The position numbers and the translations under genes are program-made. Below, piece by piece: positions 25,827 through 33,658 of a stretch of DNA of 64,000 nucleotides. The notes under the pieces are model-generated. The model was not told where the DNA came from and did not search any database. It worked only from the letters and a program-made list of their open reading frames with translations. Each line of letters begins with the position of its first letter. Position 1 is the stretch's first letter. This stretch comes from Hydrogenispora ethanolica (GTDB lineage: Bacteria > Bacillota > UBA4882 > UBA8346), in contig NZ_SLUN01000002.1 in the NCBI RefSeq assembly GCF_004340685.1, forward strand, positions 248,001-312,000. Reading direction: 5' to 3'.

Positions 25827-27251
25827 ATGAAGCGATTTTTCAGAGGAAGTTTGCTGATTTTTTTGGTAATTGCCGTGATGATAGCCGCCAAACCTACTTT
25901 GGGGATCATGAGTGAACAGGCGAAATGGACCCAATTCAAGAATGACCATCTTACCATCCACTTGTTGTCAGAGGATACGCCCCCGACGATGGCGGTCAAA
26001 TCGATCGTGAATGAGTTTACGGCCAAGACCGGAATCAAAGTGGAGATCACCCAAACGAGGCTGGAGGATGTCGTAGCCAAGACCATATTGGACTTTTCCG
26101 CCAAAGCCGGCGACATCGAGTTGATTTATACGGATCCGTATCAAATCCTGTCGCCGTTTCACGGCCATTTGGCCGACATGCGCAAGTTTATGAATGATCC
26201 GGCACTCCCCAAAATACCGCTGGGCCTAAATGATTTTATCAAAACCGATTTGATTGCCGGCGGGTATATGATCGATAAGGACCGTTTGCTGGGTATTCCT
26301 TATGACTGTCCCACGATGATTTGGATCTACCGCAAGGATATTTTCCTGAAATATAAGGATAAATTCATGGCCGACAGGGGCTACGACTGGACCCCCGGCA
26401 GCAACTTGAGTTGGGAGCAGTATTATGAAATCGCCAAATGGATCAATGAGCATGTTCCGGAGGTTAAAGCCGGCACCGGCCACCAGGCCTTGATGTATGA
26501 TTCGCTGCAGTGCGATTTCAGCAATGTGCTGGCGGCGTACGGCGGTAAATATTTCGCCAATGATCAAGTCAATTTATGGGGTTCCAATCTCCCCGGCAAG
26601 TGCATGCTGGATCAGCCCCAAGCGATCGAGGCGACGCGGTTTTATAAGAAATTGCTCAGCATCGCCCACCCGGGCAGCACTTCCTGGGACTGGAACGGCC
26701 TGGCCGAGGCCTTTGCCGCGGGGGATATCGCGATGGCCCCGGAATGGCATGAATTCGCGTCGACGTTCGAAGATCCGGCCCGGTCCAAAGTCGCCGGCAA
26801 AGTCGGTTACGCACTGTTGCCTCACGGCGCCAACGGCAGCAAGAACCATTGGGGCGGCACCAATATTTCCATTAACTCCTATGCGTCCGAGAAAAAACAA
26901 AAGGCGGCCTGGCTCTATATTCTCTGGGCCACCAGTCCCAACGTACAAAAAAAATTGTTGTTAAGAGGTTCCACTCCCACCCGCTACGCTGTATATAACG
27001 ATCGCTTTGTGAAACAATGGATCAAATTCAAAGTGAATCCGATTATGGAGTCCCTGCATACCGTCACCGAGGCTTGGAAACCGGAAAACATCTTTTTGCG
27101 GCCCAAGACGCCCTACTGGTTGGATGTTAACACCGTGGTTTTCACCAATTTATCGTATATGCTGGCCGGAAAGCTCTCCCCCGAGGAAGCGATGCGCGAC
27201 GCGACGCTTAAAATCGATCAAATCACCGGGTATAACAAAATGAAAAAGTAG
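25827..27251 (+). CDS. Sugar ABC transporter substrate-binding protein (family 1)
   Basis: A 474-residue extracellular binding protein. The N-terminus (MKRFFRGSLLIFLVIAVMIA) is a signal peptide with cleavage probably near TLGIM; no lipobox. The LTIHLLSEDTPPTMAVKSIV opening and the TPTRYAVYNDR C-terminal part fit the larger members of the family. GGGGGCG lies some 10 bp before the ATG. Transcribed with two permeases (27296 and 28214) and no ATPase. Ligand unknown; the neighbouring polyol enzymes point to a polyol or oligosaccharide. Confidence 0.85.
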   Translation: MKRFFRGSLLIFLVIAVMIAAKPTLGIMSEQAKWTQFKNDHLTIHLLSEDTPPTMAVKSIVNEFTAKTGIKVEITQTRLEDVVAKTILDFSAKAGDIELIYTDPYQILSPFHGHLADMRKFMNDPALPKIPLGLNDFIKTDLIAGGYMIDKDRLLGIPYDCPTMIWIYRKDIFLKYKDKFMADRGYDWTPGSNLSWEQYYEIAKWINEHVPEVKAGTGHQALMYDSLQCDFSNVLAAYGGKYFANDQVNLWGSNLPGKCMLDQPQAIEATRFYKKLLSIAHPGSTSWDWNGLAEAFAAGDIAMAPEWHEFASTFEDPARSKVAGKVGYALLPHGANGSKNHWGGTNISINSYASEKKQKAAWLYILWATSPNVQKKLLLRGSTPTRYAVYNDRFVKQWIKFKVNPIMESLHTVTEAWKPENIFLRPKTPYWLDVNTVVFTNLSYMLAGKLSPEEAMRDATLKIDQITGYNKMKK

Positions 27252-27295
27252 CCCAATTCAATCGTTTTTTGGTGGCGCAAATTGGAGTGAAGAAC

Positions 27296-28213
27296 TTGCT
27301 CAAGGATATCAGCAGGGTGATCCGGGCGCAGAAAAAGCACGGCGTTTTGGTCGCCACGGAATTGAAAATGTTGTTGCCGAGCCTGACCGTGTTGGCGGCC
27401 ATCAGTATCTACCCTTTTATCACGATGGTTGTGATGAGTTTTTATAACAGCCCGAAGCTGCCGGGACAGATACCGGATTTTATCGGTTTGGATAATTGGG
27501 TGAGAATGCTTCTTGACGGCGGAGTTTGGCATTCCTGGCTGGTTACCTTGGTTTATTTTATTTTGGCTTTATCGCTGCAGTTGACTTTGGGCATCGGAAT
27601 CTCACTGGCCCTGGATCAATTCAAAAAACTGCGGGGATTGCTGACGACCCTGATTATTGCGCCGATGTTCATGGCTCCGGTTTCCGTCGGTTTGTTATGG
27701 CATTTTTTGTTTCACGACAGTTACGGCATCTATACCTATTTCCTTCACCAATTGGGTTTCTTTAACGACATCAGCATTTTGGGGAATATCCATACGGCCC
27801 TGCCGGCCATTATTTTGATGGAGACCTGGGAATGGACGCCGCTGATTGCGATTATTATCATCGCCGGATTGCAGTCCCTGCCGGAAGAGACTTACGAGGC
27901 CGCCGTCATCGATGGGGCGAATTATTGGCAACAGCTGATTTATATTACCCTGCCCATGTTGCGGCAGACCATTACCGTGGCTTTGCTGATCAGGACCATG
28001 GACATCCTGCGGTTTTACGATACGATCATGGTCAATACCGGCGGCGGGCCGGCCAATTCCACCAAGATCCTGGCCATTCGCATTTTTGAATACGGCTTCC
28101 GGCTGTTTAACTTCGGCTACGCCGCCGTGCTGGGTTTGACGCTGTTACTGGTCAGCGTCATTTTGGCCAATATTTTCGTGAAAGTGCTGATCGAGGAAGG
28201 GGAGATGGAATAG
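27296..28213 (+). CDS. Sugar ABC transporter permease, MalF/UgpA type
   Basis: Membrane subunit with six hydrophobic segments and the EAA motif YEAAVIDGANYWQQLIYITLP. The frame opens at a TTG at 27269; GGAGTG at 27282 best supports TTG 27296, giving MLKDISRVIRAQKK. The exact start is uncertain. Pairs with the next permease, which begins directly after its stop codon. Confidence 0.85.
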   Translation: MLKDISRVIRAQKKHGVLVATELKMLLPSLTVLAAISIYPFITMVVMSFYNSPKLPGQIPDFIGLDNWVRMLLDGGVWHSWLVTLVYFILALSLQLTLGIGISLALDQFKKLRGLLTTLIIAPMFMAPVSVGLLWHFLFHDSYGIYTYFLHQLGFFNDISILGNIHTALPAIILMETWEWTPLIAIIIIAGLQSLPEETYEAAVIDGANYWQQLIYITLPMLRQTITVALLIRTMDILRFYDTIMVNTGGGPANSTKILAIRIFEYGFRLFNFGYAAVLGLTLLLVSVILANIFVKVLIEEGEME

Positions 28214-29059
28214 GTGCCGCTACGCTCGCGATCGCTCCGCCGGAAAAATCCCTTGGCGAAAATCATCTTAGGATGCTTGCTGGGAGCCTATTTAATCTGG
28301 ACCTGGTTCCCGATCGTCTGGATGTTAATGTCCGCCTTGAAAACCGAACAAAATATGTTCAGCTTCCCGCCCAAATTTATCTTTGCGCCCACCTGGAACA
28401 ATTATCGGGTGATGTTTGGGCAATTGGGCATCGGGAAGTATCTTTGCAACAGTTTAATCGTGGCCTTTACCTCGACAACGATCGCTTTGCTGCTCGGTTC
28501 GCTGGGAGGCTTCGCCTTGGCCCGCGGCAAGATTGCCGCGAAAAAGCAGATTGCCTTTTGGATTATTTCCACCCGGATGGTGCCGATCGCCGCCGTCATC
28601 TTGCCGCTCTATATGATCTTCCGGGTCTTCCGGGTCTTAAATACGCTTCCGGCTCTGGTCTTTGCGCATGTTTCCTTCAATCTGCCGTTTGCCATCTGGT
28701 TAATGAACGGTTTTTTCAAGGAGATCCCCATCAGCATCGAAGAGGCGGCCATGGCGGACGGCTGCAACAAACTGCAGGTCTTTTACTATGTGGCTTTGCC
28801 GATAGTGCTGCCGGGCCTGCTGGTGACGGCTATTTTGTCGATGATGTTTTCCTGGAATGATTATGCCTTCGCCTCGTTGTTTACCGGGGCTGAATCCCAG
28901 ACGCTGCCGGTGATCGCGGCCCGTTTAATCACGCAATACGGGATCGCTTGGGGACAGGTCATGAGCATGGAGAGCTTCATTTTCCTGCCGATTCTGGCGG
29001 CCGGGATCTTGATTCACAAATACTTGGTGCGCGGTCTGACCATGGGCGCGATAAAATAA
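28214..29059 (+). CDS. Sugar ABC transporter permease, MalG/UgpE type
   Basis: A 281-residue membrane subunit with EAA motif IEEAAMADGCNKLQVFYYVALP and the C-terminus VRGLTMGAIK, nearly the same as the end of the permease disrupted at 19679. Starts at GTG immediately after the previous stop, with GGGGAG upstream. It is the last gene of the importer; 21-bp repeat array 2 follows. Confidence 0.88.
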   Translation: MPLRSRSLRRKNPLAKIILGCLLGAYLIWTWFPIVWMLMSALKTEQNMFSFPPKFIFAPTWNNYRVMFGQLGIGKYLCNSLIVAFTSTTIALLLGSLGGFALARGKIAAKKQIAFWIISTRMVPIAAVILPLYMIFRVFRVLNTLPALVFAHVSFNLPFAIWLMNGFFKEIPISIEEAAMADGCNKLQVFYYVALPIVLPGLLVTAILSMMFSWNDYAFASLFTGAESQTLPVIAARLITQYGIAWGQVMSMESFIFLPILAAGILIHKYLVRGLTMGAIK

Positions 29060-29199
29060 GCGGGCGGCCCGGTTGGATGCGGCAATGATGGAATGAAAAA
29101 GGTTGTACCGGTCCCGCAATGAACCGGGTGATTGGGGAGAGCTCACATGATGGGCTCTCTTTCTTTTTCGTGGCGAAGTGATCGGATTGGGGGCTGAAT

Positions 29200-29513
29200 G
29201 AGCTCATTTTGCGAGTGACGGATCTCTTTTGATGACTGAAGGAGCTCATTCAGTCGCCGGGTAAGCTCTTTTTGTGGAAAAAGAGTTCTTTCAGTCGTTG
29301 AACAAGCTCATTTTGTGAATAAACGAGCTCATTTTGTGAATGAATGAGCTCTTTCAGTCGCTGAGCGAGCTCTTTTTGTGGATAAGTGAGCTCATTTTGT
29401 GACTGAATGAGCTCTTTTTCGGAAGAATGAGCTCTTTCAGTCGCTCAACAAGCTCTTTTTGTGAATAAATGAGTTCTTTTTGTGAATAAGTAAGCTATTT
29501 CTGTGGATAAACG
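29200..29513. repeat. 21-bp phased repeat array 2
   Basis: Fifteen units of 20-21 bp, each opening with GAGCTC or a one-base variant, alternating between TTTTTGTGGATAA-type and TTTCAGTCGCTGAGC-type cores, as in array 1. The flanks match too: ACCGGGTGATTG...AGCTCACATGATGGGCTCTCTTT before it and GGCTGTGGATAAGTCGGGGA after it, so 29095-29632 is a second copy of 13655-14170. Perfect TGTGGATAA 9-mers are at 29377, 29502 and 29545. No gene in 29060-29653. Confidence 0.85.
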
Positions 29514-29653
29514 GGAACGTTGAATGGGGTTAATGAATTTTGGCTGTGGATAAGTCGGGGAAGGGCAGCTAAATGGGGTAATGACAGGGGGGAAAGAACT
29601 GATGGCTTTAACTTTGGATGTCCATGGGGCGATTTTTGCCCCGACCTGTCTAT

Positions 29654-29992
29654 TTACCTTTTCATTTTATGTCTTAAAACTACAGCATCCAAAAAGTACT
29701 TAACAAACTGCTGCTCTTCTTCGCTCATCTGTTCAATTTCGGACATGTATTCCAATAAGGTTTTATCGCTTATTTCCGTCTTTGCAAATTTGTCAGGTTC
29801 ATCGGATAAAAGATAATCAATGGAAACGCCAAAAATTTCGGATATTTTTTGAAGTGTTTCAGCGGATGGCTTGGACTGTCCGCTTTCATATTTCCCGACG
29901 GCCAGACGCTTAACGCCGATCTTTTCGGCCAATTGTTCCTGGCTCCAATTATGCTCTTGCCGAAGCCGTTTTAAAATTTGCGCAAATTTCAT
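29654..29992 (-). CDS. XRE-family transcriptional regulator
   Basis: A 112-residue protein with an N-terminal Cro/C1-type helix-turn-helix (residues 4-60; LKRLRQEHNWSQEQLAEKIGVKRLAVGKYESGQSKPS is read in two parts, helix 2 SQEQLAEKIG and helix 3 RLAVGKYESG) and an acidic C-terminal tail (SEIEQMSEEEQQFVKYFLDAV). AGGAG lies 9 bp before the ATG. It resembles the regulator at 30428, so the two are paralogues. A palindrome at 30040-30055, inside a divergent promoter, is its likely operator. Confidence 0.88.
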   Translation of the reverse strand: MKFAQILKRLRQEHNWSQEQLAEKIGVKRLAVGKYESGQSKPSAETLQKISEIFGVSIDYLLSDEPDKFAKTEISDKTLLEYMSEIEQMSEEEQQFVKYFLDAVVLRHKMKR

Positions 29993-30029
29993 ATCACGAA
30001 ACTCCTGGGAAAGAAATGGAAAAAAATTA

Positions 30030-30058
30030 TTGACATGAAGTATTTAGTATAATACAAT
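30030..30058 (+). promoter_or_regulatory. Divergent promoter with embedded palindrome
   Basis: TTGACA (30030-30035), a 17-bp spacer and TACAAT (30053-30058). The spacer and -10 box contain GTATTTAGTATAATAC (30040-30055), with GTATT/AATAC half-sites, a likely XRE operator. No gene is found downstream on this strand: repeat R3 begins at 30213, so the original target may have been lost. Confidence 0.5.
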
Positions 30059-30212
30059 ATGAATGTAATTAAATACATAACGAATGCTTATATAACTATC
30101 AATCACTTGGAAATTAATCTTAAGCTCTCAATTTTTGCAATTCAAATTTACTGGTAAGCCCTTGAAATAATTAGATATAGCTTCATAATAAGGGTCATCT
30201 TGACATATCAAG

Positions 30213-30400
30213 AATAAGCCACCCACCCCAACAAAGTTGGGACAAACGAAAGGATGAAAAATGTCTAAGTGCGACCCCTTGCCCCGTAAAGGGGAAACCA
30301 TAAGGCTTTGAAGTGGATCAGACATTATTTTATCTGCGACGAAGCATGGTGGTTGTCCTTTTAAGGGCGAAAGGATCGCAGTTAGGCTTCGAAGCGATTC
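30213..30400. repeat. Dispersed repeat R3, copy A
   Basis: 188 bp, present as the reverse complement with the same length at 31909-32096. It opens with CACCCACCCCA...TTGGG and ACGAAAGGATGAAAA, a header shared with R1, and ends GGCTTCGAAGCGATT. Short open frames inside it (for example 30128-30325 on the reverse strand) reflect the repeat and are not called as genes. Confidence 0.75.
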
Positions 30401-30427
30401 TTCTCAGCAGTCATCTTCATAACAATT

Positions 30428-30751
30428 TCATTTTACTCGATATTTTTGCTGAAGATAATCCAGGTAATTTTTCATTTCATTTATAGCTGCTTCCGGCAAA
30501 TCCTTAAGCAATAACAGAATCTGATCCGTATCGTTCGGACGTAAATTAGTTCTTCCCAGCAAATAATCGACGGAGACGTTAAAAACATCGGCTAATTTAT
30601 TCAAAATTTCCGGAGAAGGGGTTCTTTCGCCGGCTTCCAAATAACTGATGGTTCTTCCGCTACTATTAATGACTTCCCCTAAATCTTCCTGGGAAAGCTT
30701 TTTTTCTTTTCGTAATTCTTTCAATCGTTCTTGGAACATTTTGTTCATCAT
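30428..30751 (-). CDS. XRE-family transcriptional regulator
   Basis: A 107-residue Cro/C1-type regulator: helix-turn-helix at residues 8-64 (LSQEDLGEVINSSGRTISYL and the RTPSPEILNKLADVF stretch, then VSVDYLLGR) with a short C-terminal region. No clear ribosome site precedes the start; a TATACT box lies only about 8 bp before it, so a leaderless mRNA is possible. Direct GTTCC repeats (GTTCCGAAGTTCC) just upstream may be an operator. It is divergent from the promoter at 30810 that reads toward the orphan gene at 31018. Confidence 0.87.
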   Translation of the reverse strand: MMNKMFQERLKELRKEKKLSQEDLGEVINSSGRTISYLEAGERTPSPEILNKLADVFNVSVDYLLGRTNLRPNDTDQILLLLKDLPEAAINEMKNYLDYLQQKYRVK

Positions 30752-30809
30752 GATTAAAGTATAGCAGGAATATTATCTGGAACTTCGGAACAATTCATTC
30801 AATAATCGA

Positions 30810-30838
30810 TTGACATGGAATAGTTTAATCTATAAAAT
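30810..30838 (+). promoter_or_regulatory. Sigma-A promoter, divergent from the XRE gene
   Basis: TTGACA (30810-30815), a 17-bp spacer and TAAAAT (30833-30838). TCAATAATCGATTGA (30799-30813) is a palindrome overlapping the -35 box and could bind the XRE protein encoded next to it. It reads toward the gene at 31018. Confidence 0.6.
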
Positions 30839-31017
30839 AAAAAAATAGATTATTTAACGAGTCTTTTCGAGCGAAATGGGAGAGGGCAGACGGCTTTTGA
30901 AGCGGCCCGGAGGGTGAGGGGAGCGCGAACAGAGCCGGCATGAAGACTTTTTCGCAAGCTTTCAAACTATCAATTGGTTTCCCGCTCTCAATCATTCGAC
31001 TGGATTGGAGGTTTCGT

Positions 31018-31326
31018 ATGCTTTCCAGCGACAGCAAAGGAATTTACGAATTCTTCTTTGACCGGATCTATAAGATCAATGAAGAGCTCCTGCCGCGCGA
31101 CGCGGAATACCAGGATTGGGGCAGAAAACAGGGGGAGTTTCTGGATCGGCTCTGGGCCGGGCTCACGCCGGAAGAACGGCAAATCTTCGACGATTTTGAC
31201 ATCAACCGGACCATGCAAATGAACCGGCGCGATGAACTGACCTATACCCGGGGACTGATGGACGGGATCATCCTCGCCTCGTGGATCGAGCGGATAAAAC
31301 GGGGCGGGGAGATTGTGCTGCCGTGA
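31018..31326 (+). CDS. Small uncharacterised protein
   Basis: A 102-residue acidic, helical protein. GGAGG lies 7 bp before the ATG at 31018, so the longer open frame from 30940 is not used. The pattern (IYEFFFDRIYKINEELLP, then GEFLDRLWAGLTPEERQIFDDFD, then a final YTRGLMDGIILASWIERIK helix) resembles small Bacillota proteins often found beside XRE regulators (DUF6809-like), but I cannot confirm the family. No membrane segment or signal. It is divergent from the regulator at 30428 and has its own promoter. Confidence 0.6.
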   Translation: MLSSDSKGIYEFFFDRIYKINEELLPRDAEYQDWGRKQGEFLDRLWAGLTPEERQIFDDFDINRTMQMNRRDELTYTRGLMDGIILASWIERIKRGGEIVLP

Positions 31327-31397
31327 AGCCGATCTGGTTTGCCCGCCAGTTCAAAGAATGCTTGGCCGGGGCGGAGCAGTTCGGCAAGTATGTGTGA
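31323..31397 (+). CDS. Possible short coupled reading frame, perhaps a remnant
   Basis: GTG at 31323 overlaps the stop codon of the previous gene (GTGA) and opens a 24-codon frame (MKPIWFARQFKECLAGAEQF). The position suggests translational coupling, but the length suggests the beginning of a gene cut off by later insertions of repeats. No similarity recognised. Confidence 0.25.
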   Translation: MKPIWFARQFKECLAGAEQFGKYV

Positions 31398-31613
31398 TAA
31401 TTGTTTGGAGGTTTTCATTCATTTCGGGCGGTGAGATCGCAACACAAGGCCTTACCTTATTCATCCGAACCTTCGGATGGATTCAAGTCGACCCAGTACA
31501 ATGAATATTGCTCAATGCTTTGATTCATCCCGCTCCTCCAACAGCCCGTTATCGATTTCGTCGGGCAGCAATAAAGCATCATCATTATTTTCCCGCAGCG
31601 ATTTAATCTTCCC

Positions 31614-31774
31614 GCCAAGACGCGGAGACGCAGAGAAAGAACGAATACTTATTATTGAGGGGATTATTATATTAAAAACTCTGCGTCTTTGCGCCTCTGC
31701 GGGAGAATAAAAATGGCTTATTTCCTTTCGATTGCCCCAGCTATACTGGGGTGGGGGGACTACTACTACTACTT
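31614..31774. repeat. Dispersed repeat R1, copy B (inverted)
   Basis: Reverse complement of 6958-7123, with the same inverted-repeat core and CCCCA header. It is joined directly to R2 and R3. It ends in a short CTA triplet run (ACTACTACTACTACTT). The stretch 31398-31613 before it shows no gene, only a small palindrome CATCCGAACCTTCGGATG at about 31460. Confidence 0.75.
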
Positions 31775-31906
31775 AGAAGCCATGTGATAAAGTCCTCAAA
31801 TTCGGAAATCACTCTTTAAAGGATTAAAAATCGACTTTATCACTTGCTTCTCTGAGCTTTTGTGTTCACCCTGGCCTTCGGACAGGGTTTATCACAACGC
31901 TTTTAG
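31775..31906. repeat. Dispersed repeat R2, copy B (inverted)
   Basis: Reverse complement of 14332-14463 with equal length (132 bp); differences are concentrated in the middle. Begins AGAAGCCATGTGATAAAG and ends AACGCTTTTAG. Confidence 0.75.
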
Positions 31907-31908
31907 AA

Positions 31909-32096
31909 AAATCGCTTCGAAGCCTAACTGCGATCCTTTCGTCCTTTAAAAGGATAACTACCATGCTTCGTCGCAGATAAAACAATGTTTAATCCACTTC
32001 AAGCCTTGTGCTTTCCCCTTTAAGGGACAAGGGGTCGCACTTCGACCTTTTTCATTCTTTCGTTTGTCCAAACTTGGTTGGGGTGGGTGGCTTATT
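31909..32096. repeat. Dispersed repeat R3, copy B (inverted)
   Basis: Reverse complement of 30213-30400. Together with copy A it forms a 188-bp inverted repeat around about 1.5 kb holding the second XRE gene and the orphan gene. Its end lies inside the toxin gene and encodes the toxin's last 14 residues. Confidence 0.75.
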
Positions 32097-32495
32097 GATA
32101 GCATTAACTGTCCCATGCGATGCTGATAAAGTTTGTGAATCATCTACGGCCGGGGCGGCGAATTCTTCGAGTCGCTTACTTGCATCTTTAAATACATCAT
32201 ATTCGGCCCGTTTGCCTACTGCCAGGACTTGAAGGACTTCTTTCGTTACACCAATGACTTCAACTTTTTCGCCGGTTATCATGTATAGGATCCGGATCCC
32301 GGCTTGTTTGAGCTTTAACTCTCTGCACCCTGCAAGCCGAGAATCTTTGTCATTTCTAAGGGGTTTCCCGATATGGTTCGCTTCTTCAGCAAGCCGCTTT
32401 AGATACTTAGCCACGATCGGCTTCACTGAGCCATCAAGCTCTCTTAATTCCTTAACAGCTCCAGGGGTATATAGAATAAGGAAGCGATCCGCCAT
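32052..32495 (-). CDS. RelE/ParE-family toxin with repeat-derived tail
   Basis: Toxin of a type II system, probably a ribosome-dependent mRNA nuclease (RelE group) or gyrase poison (ParE group). The core spans residues 1-95: FLILYTPGAVKELRELDG, KPIVAKYLKRL, then CRELKLKQAGIRILYMITG and VEVIGVTKE. The gene follows the antitoxin by 2 bp and has GAGGAAAAA upstream. At 147 residues it is longer than usual. The last 14 residues (NKPPTPTKFGQTKE) are encoded by the end of repeat R3, so the repeat's insertion seems to have replaced the original C-terminus. Activity may be altered. Confidence 0.82.
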   Translation of the reverse strand: MADRFLILYTPGAVKELRELDGSVKPIVAKYLKRLAEEANHIGKPLRNDKDSRLAGCRELKLKQAGIRILYMITGEKVEVIGVTKEVLQVLAVGKRAEYDVFKDASKRLEEFAAPAVDDSQTLSASHGTVNAINKPPTPTKFGQTKE

Positions 32496-32497
32496 GA

Positions 32498-32800
32498 TTA
32501 TTTTTCCTCAAGCAAGCGGAGAACTGCTTCCTGAGAGACCAATGAGGCAGGATTCTCACGGGCTCGTTCCATTCGCTCAATCAATAATTTTTCTTCTAAC
32601 TCCTGGACGGTATTGAGGAATGACACGAAAGCCGGATAACTCATGATAACAGAATCCGGTTCACCGTTTTCGGTAATGACTATCGGCTGGGACTTTGCCA
32701 TTTCCCTGAGTTTTCCGAATTTTTTGGCAGCTTCTGTTGATTTGATAATCTGATCAAAGGTAAACGATGGTTTTTCCACAGCTAATGCATCACCACGCAT
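32498..32800 (-). CDS. Phd/YefM-family antitoxin
   Basis: A 100-residue antitoxin. The Phd/YefM DNA-binding fold is at residues 15-75 (TKSTEAAKKFGKLREMAK-like region, then QPIVITENGEPDSVIMSYPAFVSFL) and the C-terminal toxin-binding tail follows. AAAGGATGCG precedes the ATG. Antitoxin first, toxin second is the usual order. It should repress its own operon through the repeats at 32819-32878. Confidence 0.85.
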   Translation of the reverse strand: MRGDALAVEKPSFTFDQIIKSTEAAKKFGKLREMAKSQPIVITENGEPDSVIMSYPAFVSFLNTVQELEEKLLIERMERARENPASLVSQEAVLRLLEEK

Positions 32801-32818
32801 TTCAATCGCATCCTTTTA

Positions 32819-32878
32819 TAATATGATCCATAATGAGTAATATGATACGTAAAATATTCCGTAATCATTATATCATAC
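32819..32878. promoter_or_regulatory. Repeated operator of the toxin-antitoxin operon
   Basis: TAATATGATCC (32819-32829) and TAATATGATAC (32838-32848) are direct repeats 19 bp apart, and the inverse ATTATATCATAC follows near 32867. They lie just upstream of the antitoxin start and overlap AT-rich promoter sequence. Confidence 0.5.
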
Positions 32879-32950
32879 AAGCGACAATTTCGACAAATAT
32901 GAAATTTGCGCTTCCGCTCAAAAATTATTCCACAAAATCAACAAAATCCA

Positions 32951-32979
32951 TTGACTAAAACTAACGTTCGCGGTATAAT
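32951..32979 (+). promoter_or_regulatory. Sigma-A promoter of the gene at 33045
   Basis: TTGACT (32951-32956), a 17-bp spacer and a perfect TATAAT (32974-32979). A palindrome, AACCTTCCGGAAGGGTT, lies just downstream at about 32994 in the leader. Confidence 0.75.
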
Positions 32980-33044
32980 ATAGCCATGATGCAACCTTCC
33001 GGAAGGGTTCATTCTACCCATTCTATTTACAGGAGGCAATGATC

Positions 33045-33443
33045 ATGTCACAAGAGGTAAACGAATTGAACAATTCAACCATGGATTCCACCCCGGATCC
33101 GACTCCCGATCCAACCCAAAAATCCGTTCCCCCGCAATCGCTCGACGCCAAACTGGCCCGGATCTCCGAAATGATCGCCGGGATCCAGGCCCATGCCGAG
33201 CCCTTGGAGAAACGGGGCCTTGATGCGGCGTTCATGACGCAATTCAGCGCCGATTATCAGGCGCTGGTCGATGCCCATAACGCCCAATTGGCCTGCAAAG
33301 CCCGGATGATGGAGAAGACCGAGGAGATCCGGGCCAAACTCAGCCAGATTCAACGGACCTACTCGGACGCCCGCGCCCAAGTGAAACGGATCTTCCCCAA
33401 ATCCACCTGGCGCGAATTCGGCATCACCGACCAAAGGCTATAA
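33045..33443 (+). CDS. Hypothetical coiled-coil protein
   Basis: A 132-residue protein I do not recognise. AGGAGG lies 8 bp before the ATG at 33045 (an ATG at 33039 is too close to it). A Pro/Asp/Thr-rich N-terminal linker (DSTPDPTPDPTQKSVPPQ) is followed by a long charged helix, probably a coiled coil (about residues 30-115), and a C-terminal KSTWREFGITDQRL motif. No signal peptide or membrane segment. Good promoter and ribosome site make it a real gene. Its isolation in the accessory region suggests a mobile-element or stress role, but nothing in the sequence shows it. Confidence 0.7.
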   Translation: MSQEVNELNNSTMDSTPDPTPDPTQKSVPPQSLDAKLARISEMIAGIQAHAEPLEKRGLDAAFMTQFSADYQALVDAHNAQLACKARMMEKTEEIRAKLSQIQRTYSDARAQVKRIFPKSTWREFGITDQRL

Positions 33444-33494
33444 CCCTGATCCATTGGTGACCCGCGACGGATGCCTTTGACAGATTGCTCAAAA

Positions 33495-33640
33495 AAAACG
33501 GAGGCGTTTATTTTTTACCCTTCCCGTTCATCTGAAACAATGAACCACCACAGAAAGTAAACGTCGCCTTCCAAGCCCGGTTGGGCGAGCCGGGAAACGG
33601 CCAAAGAAAGCCTGGTGATCTTTTGTCATCAGGCTTTTTT
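33495..33640 (+). ncRNA. Candidate structured RNA ending in a terminator
   Basis: An outer pairing GGAGGCG-TTTA with TAAACGTCGCCTTCC encloses a perfect small hairpin GTTCAT...ATGAAC. A further CCCGG/CCGGG stem follows, then the terminator at 33609. There is no gene in 33444-33658. It could be a small RNA or a leader whose gene has been lost. I could not match it to a known riboswitch class. Confidence 0.35.
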
Positions 33641-33641
33641 T
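33609..33641 (+). terminator. Rho-independent terminator
   Basis: AGCCTGGTGA pairs with TCATCAGGCT (one G-T) around a 7-base loop, followed by a run of seven T. Confidence 0.8.
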
Positions 33642-33658
33642 GATTGAAGATAAGATGA

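Noticed and set aside
30128-30325. Short open frames within R3 (also 31958-32143 and 32008-32232)
   Set aside because: The same peptide (CPNLVGVGG type) arises from both copies of a non-coding dispersed repeat.
30213-32096. Composite transposon bounded by the R3 inverted repeats
   Set aside because: No transposase or recombinase is encoded between the copies and no target duplication was seen; recorded only as repeats.
33495-33640. Cyclic-di-GMP riboswitch
   Set aside because: A few motifs looked similar (GGGAAACGG, CAAAGAAAGCC), but the conserved core could not be aligned.
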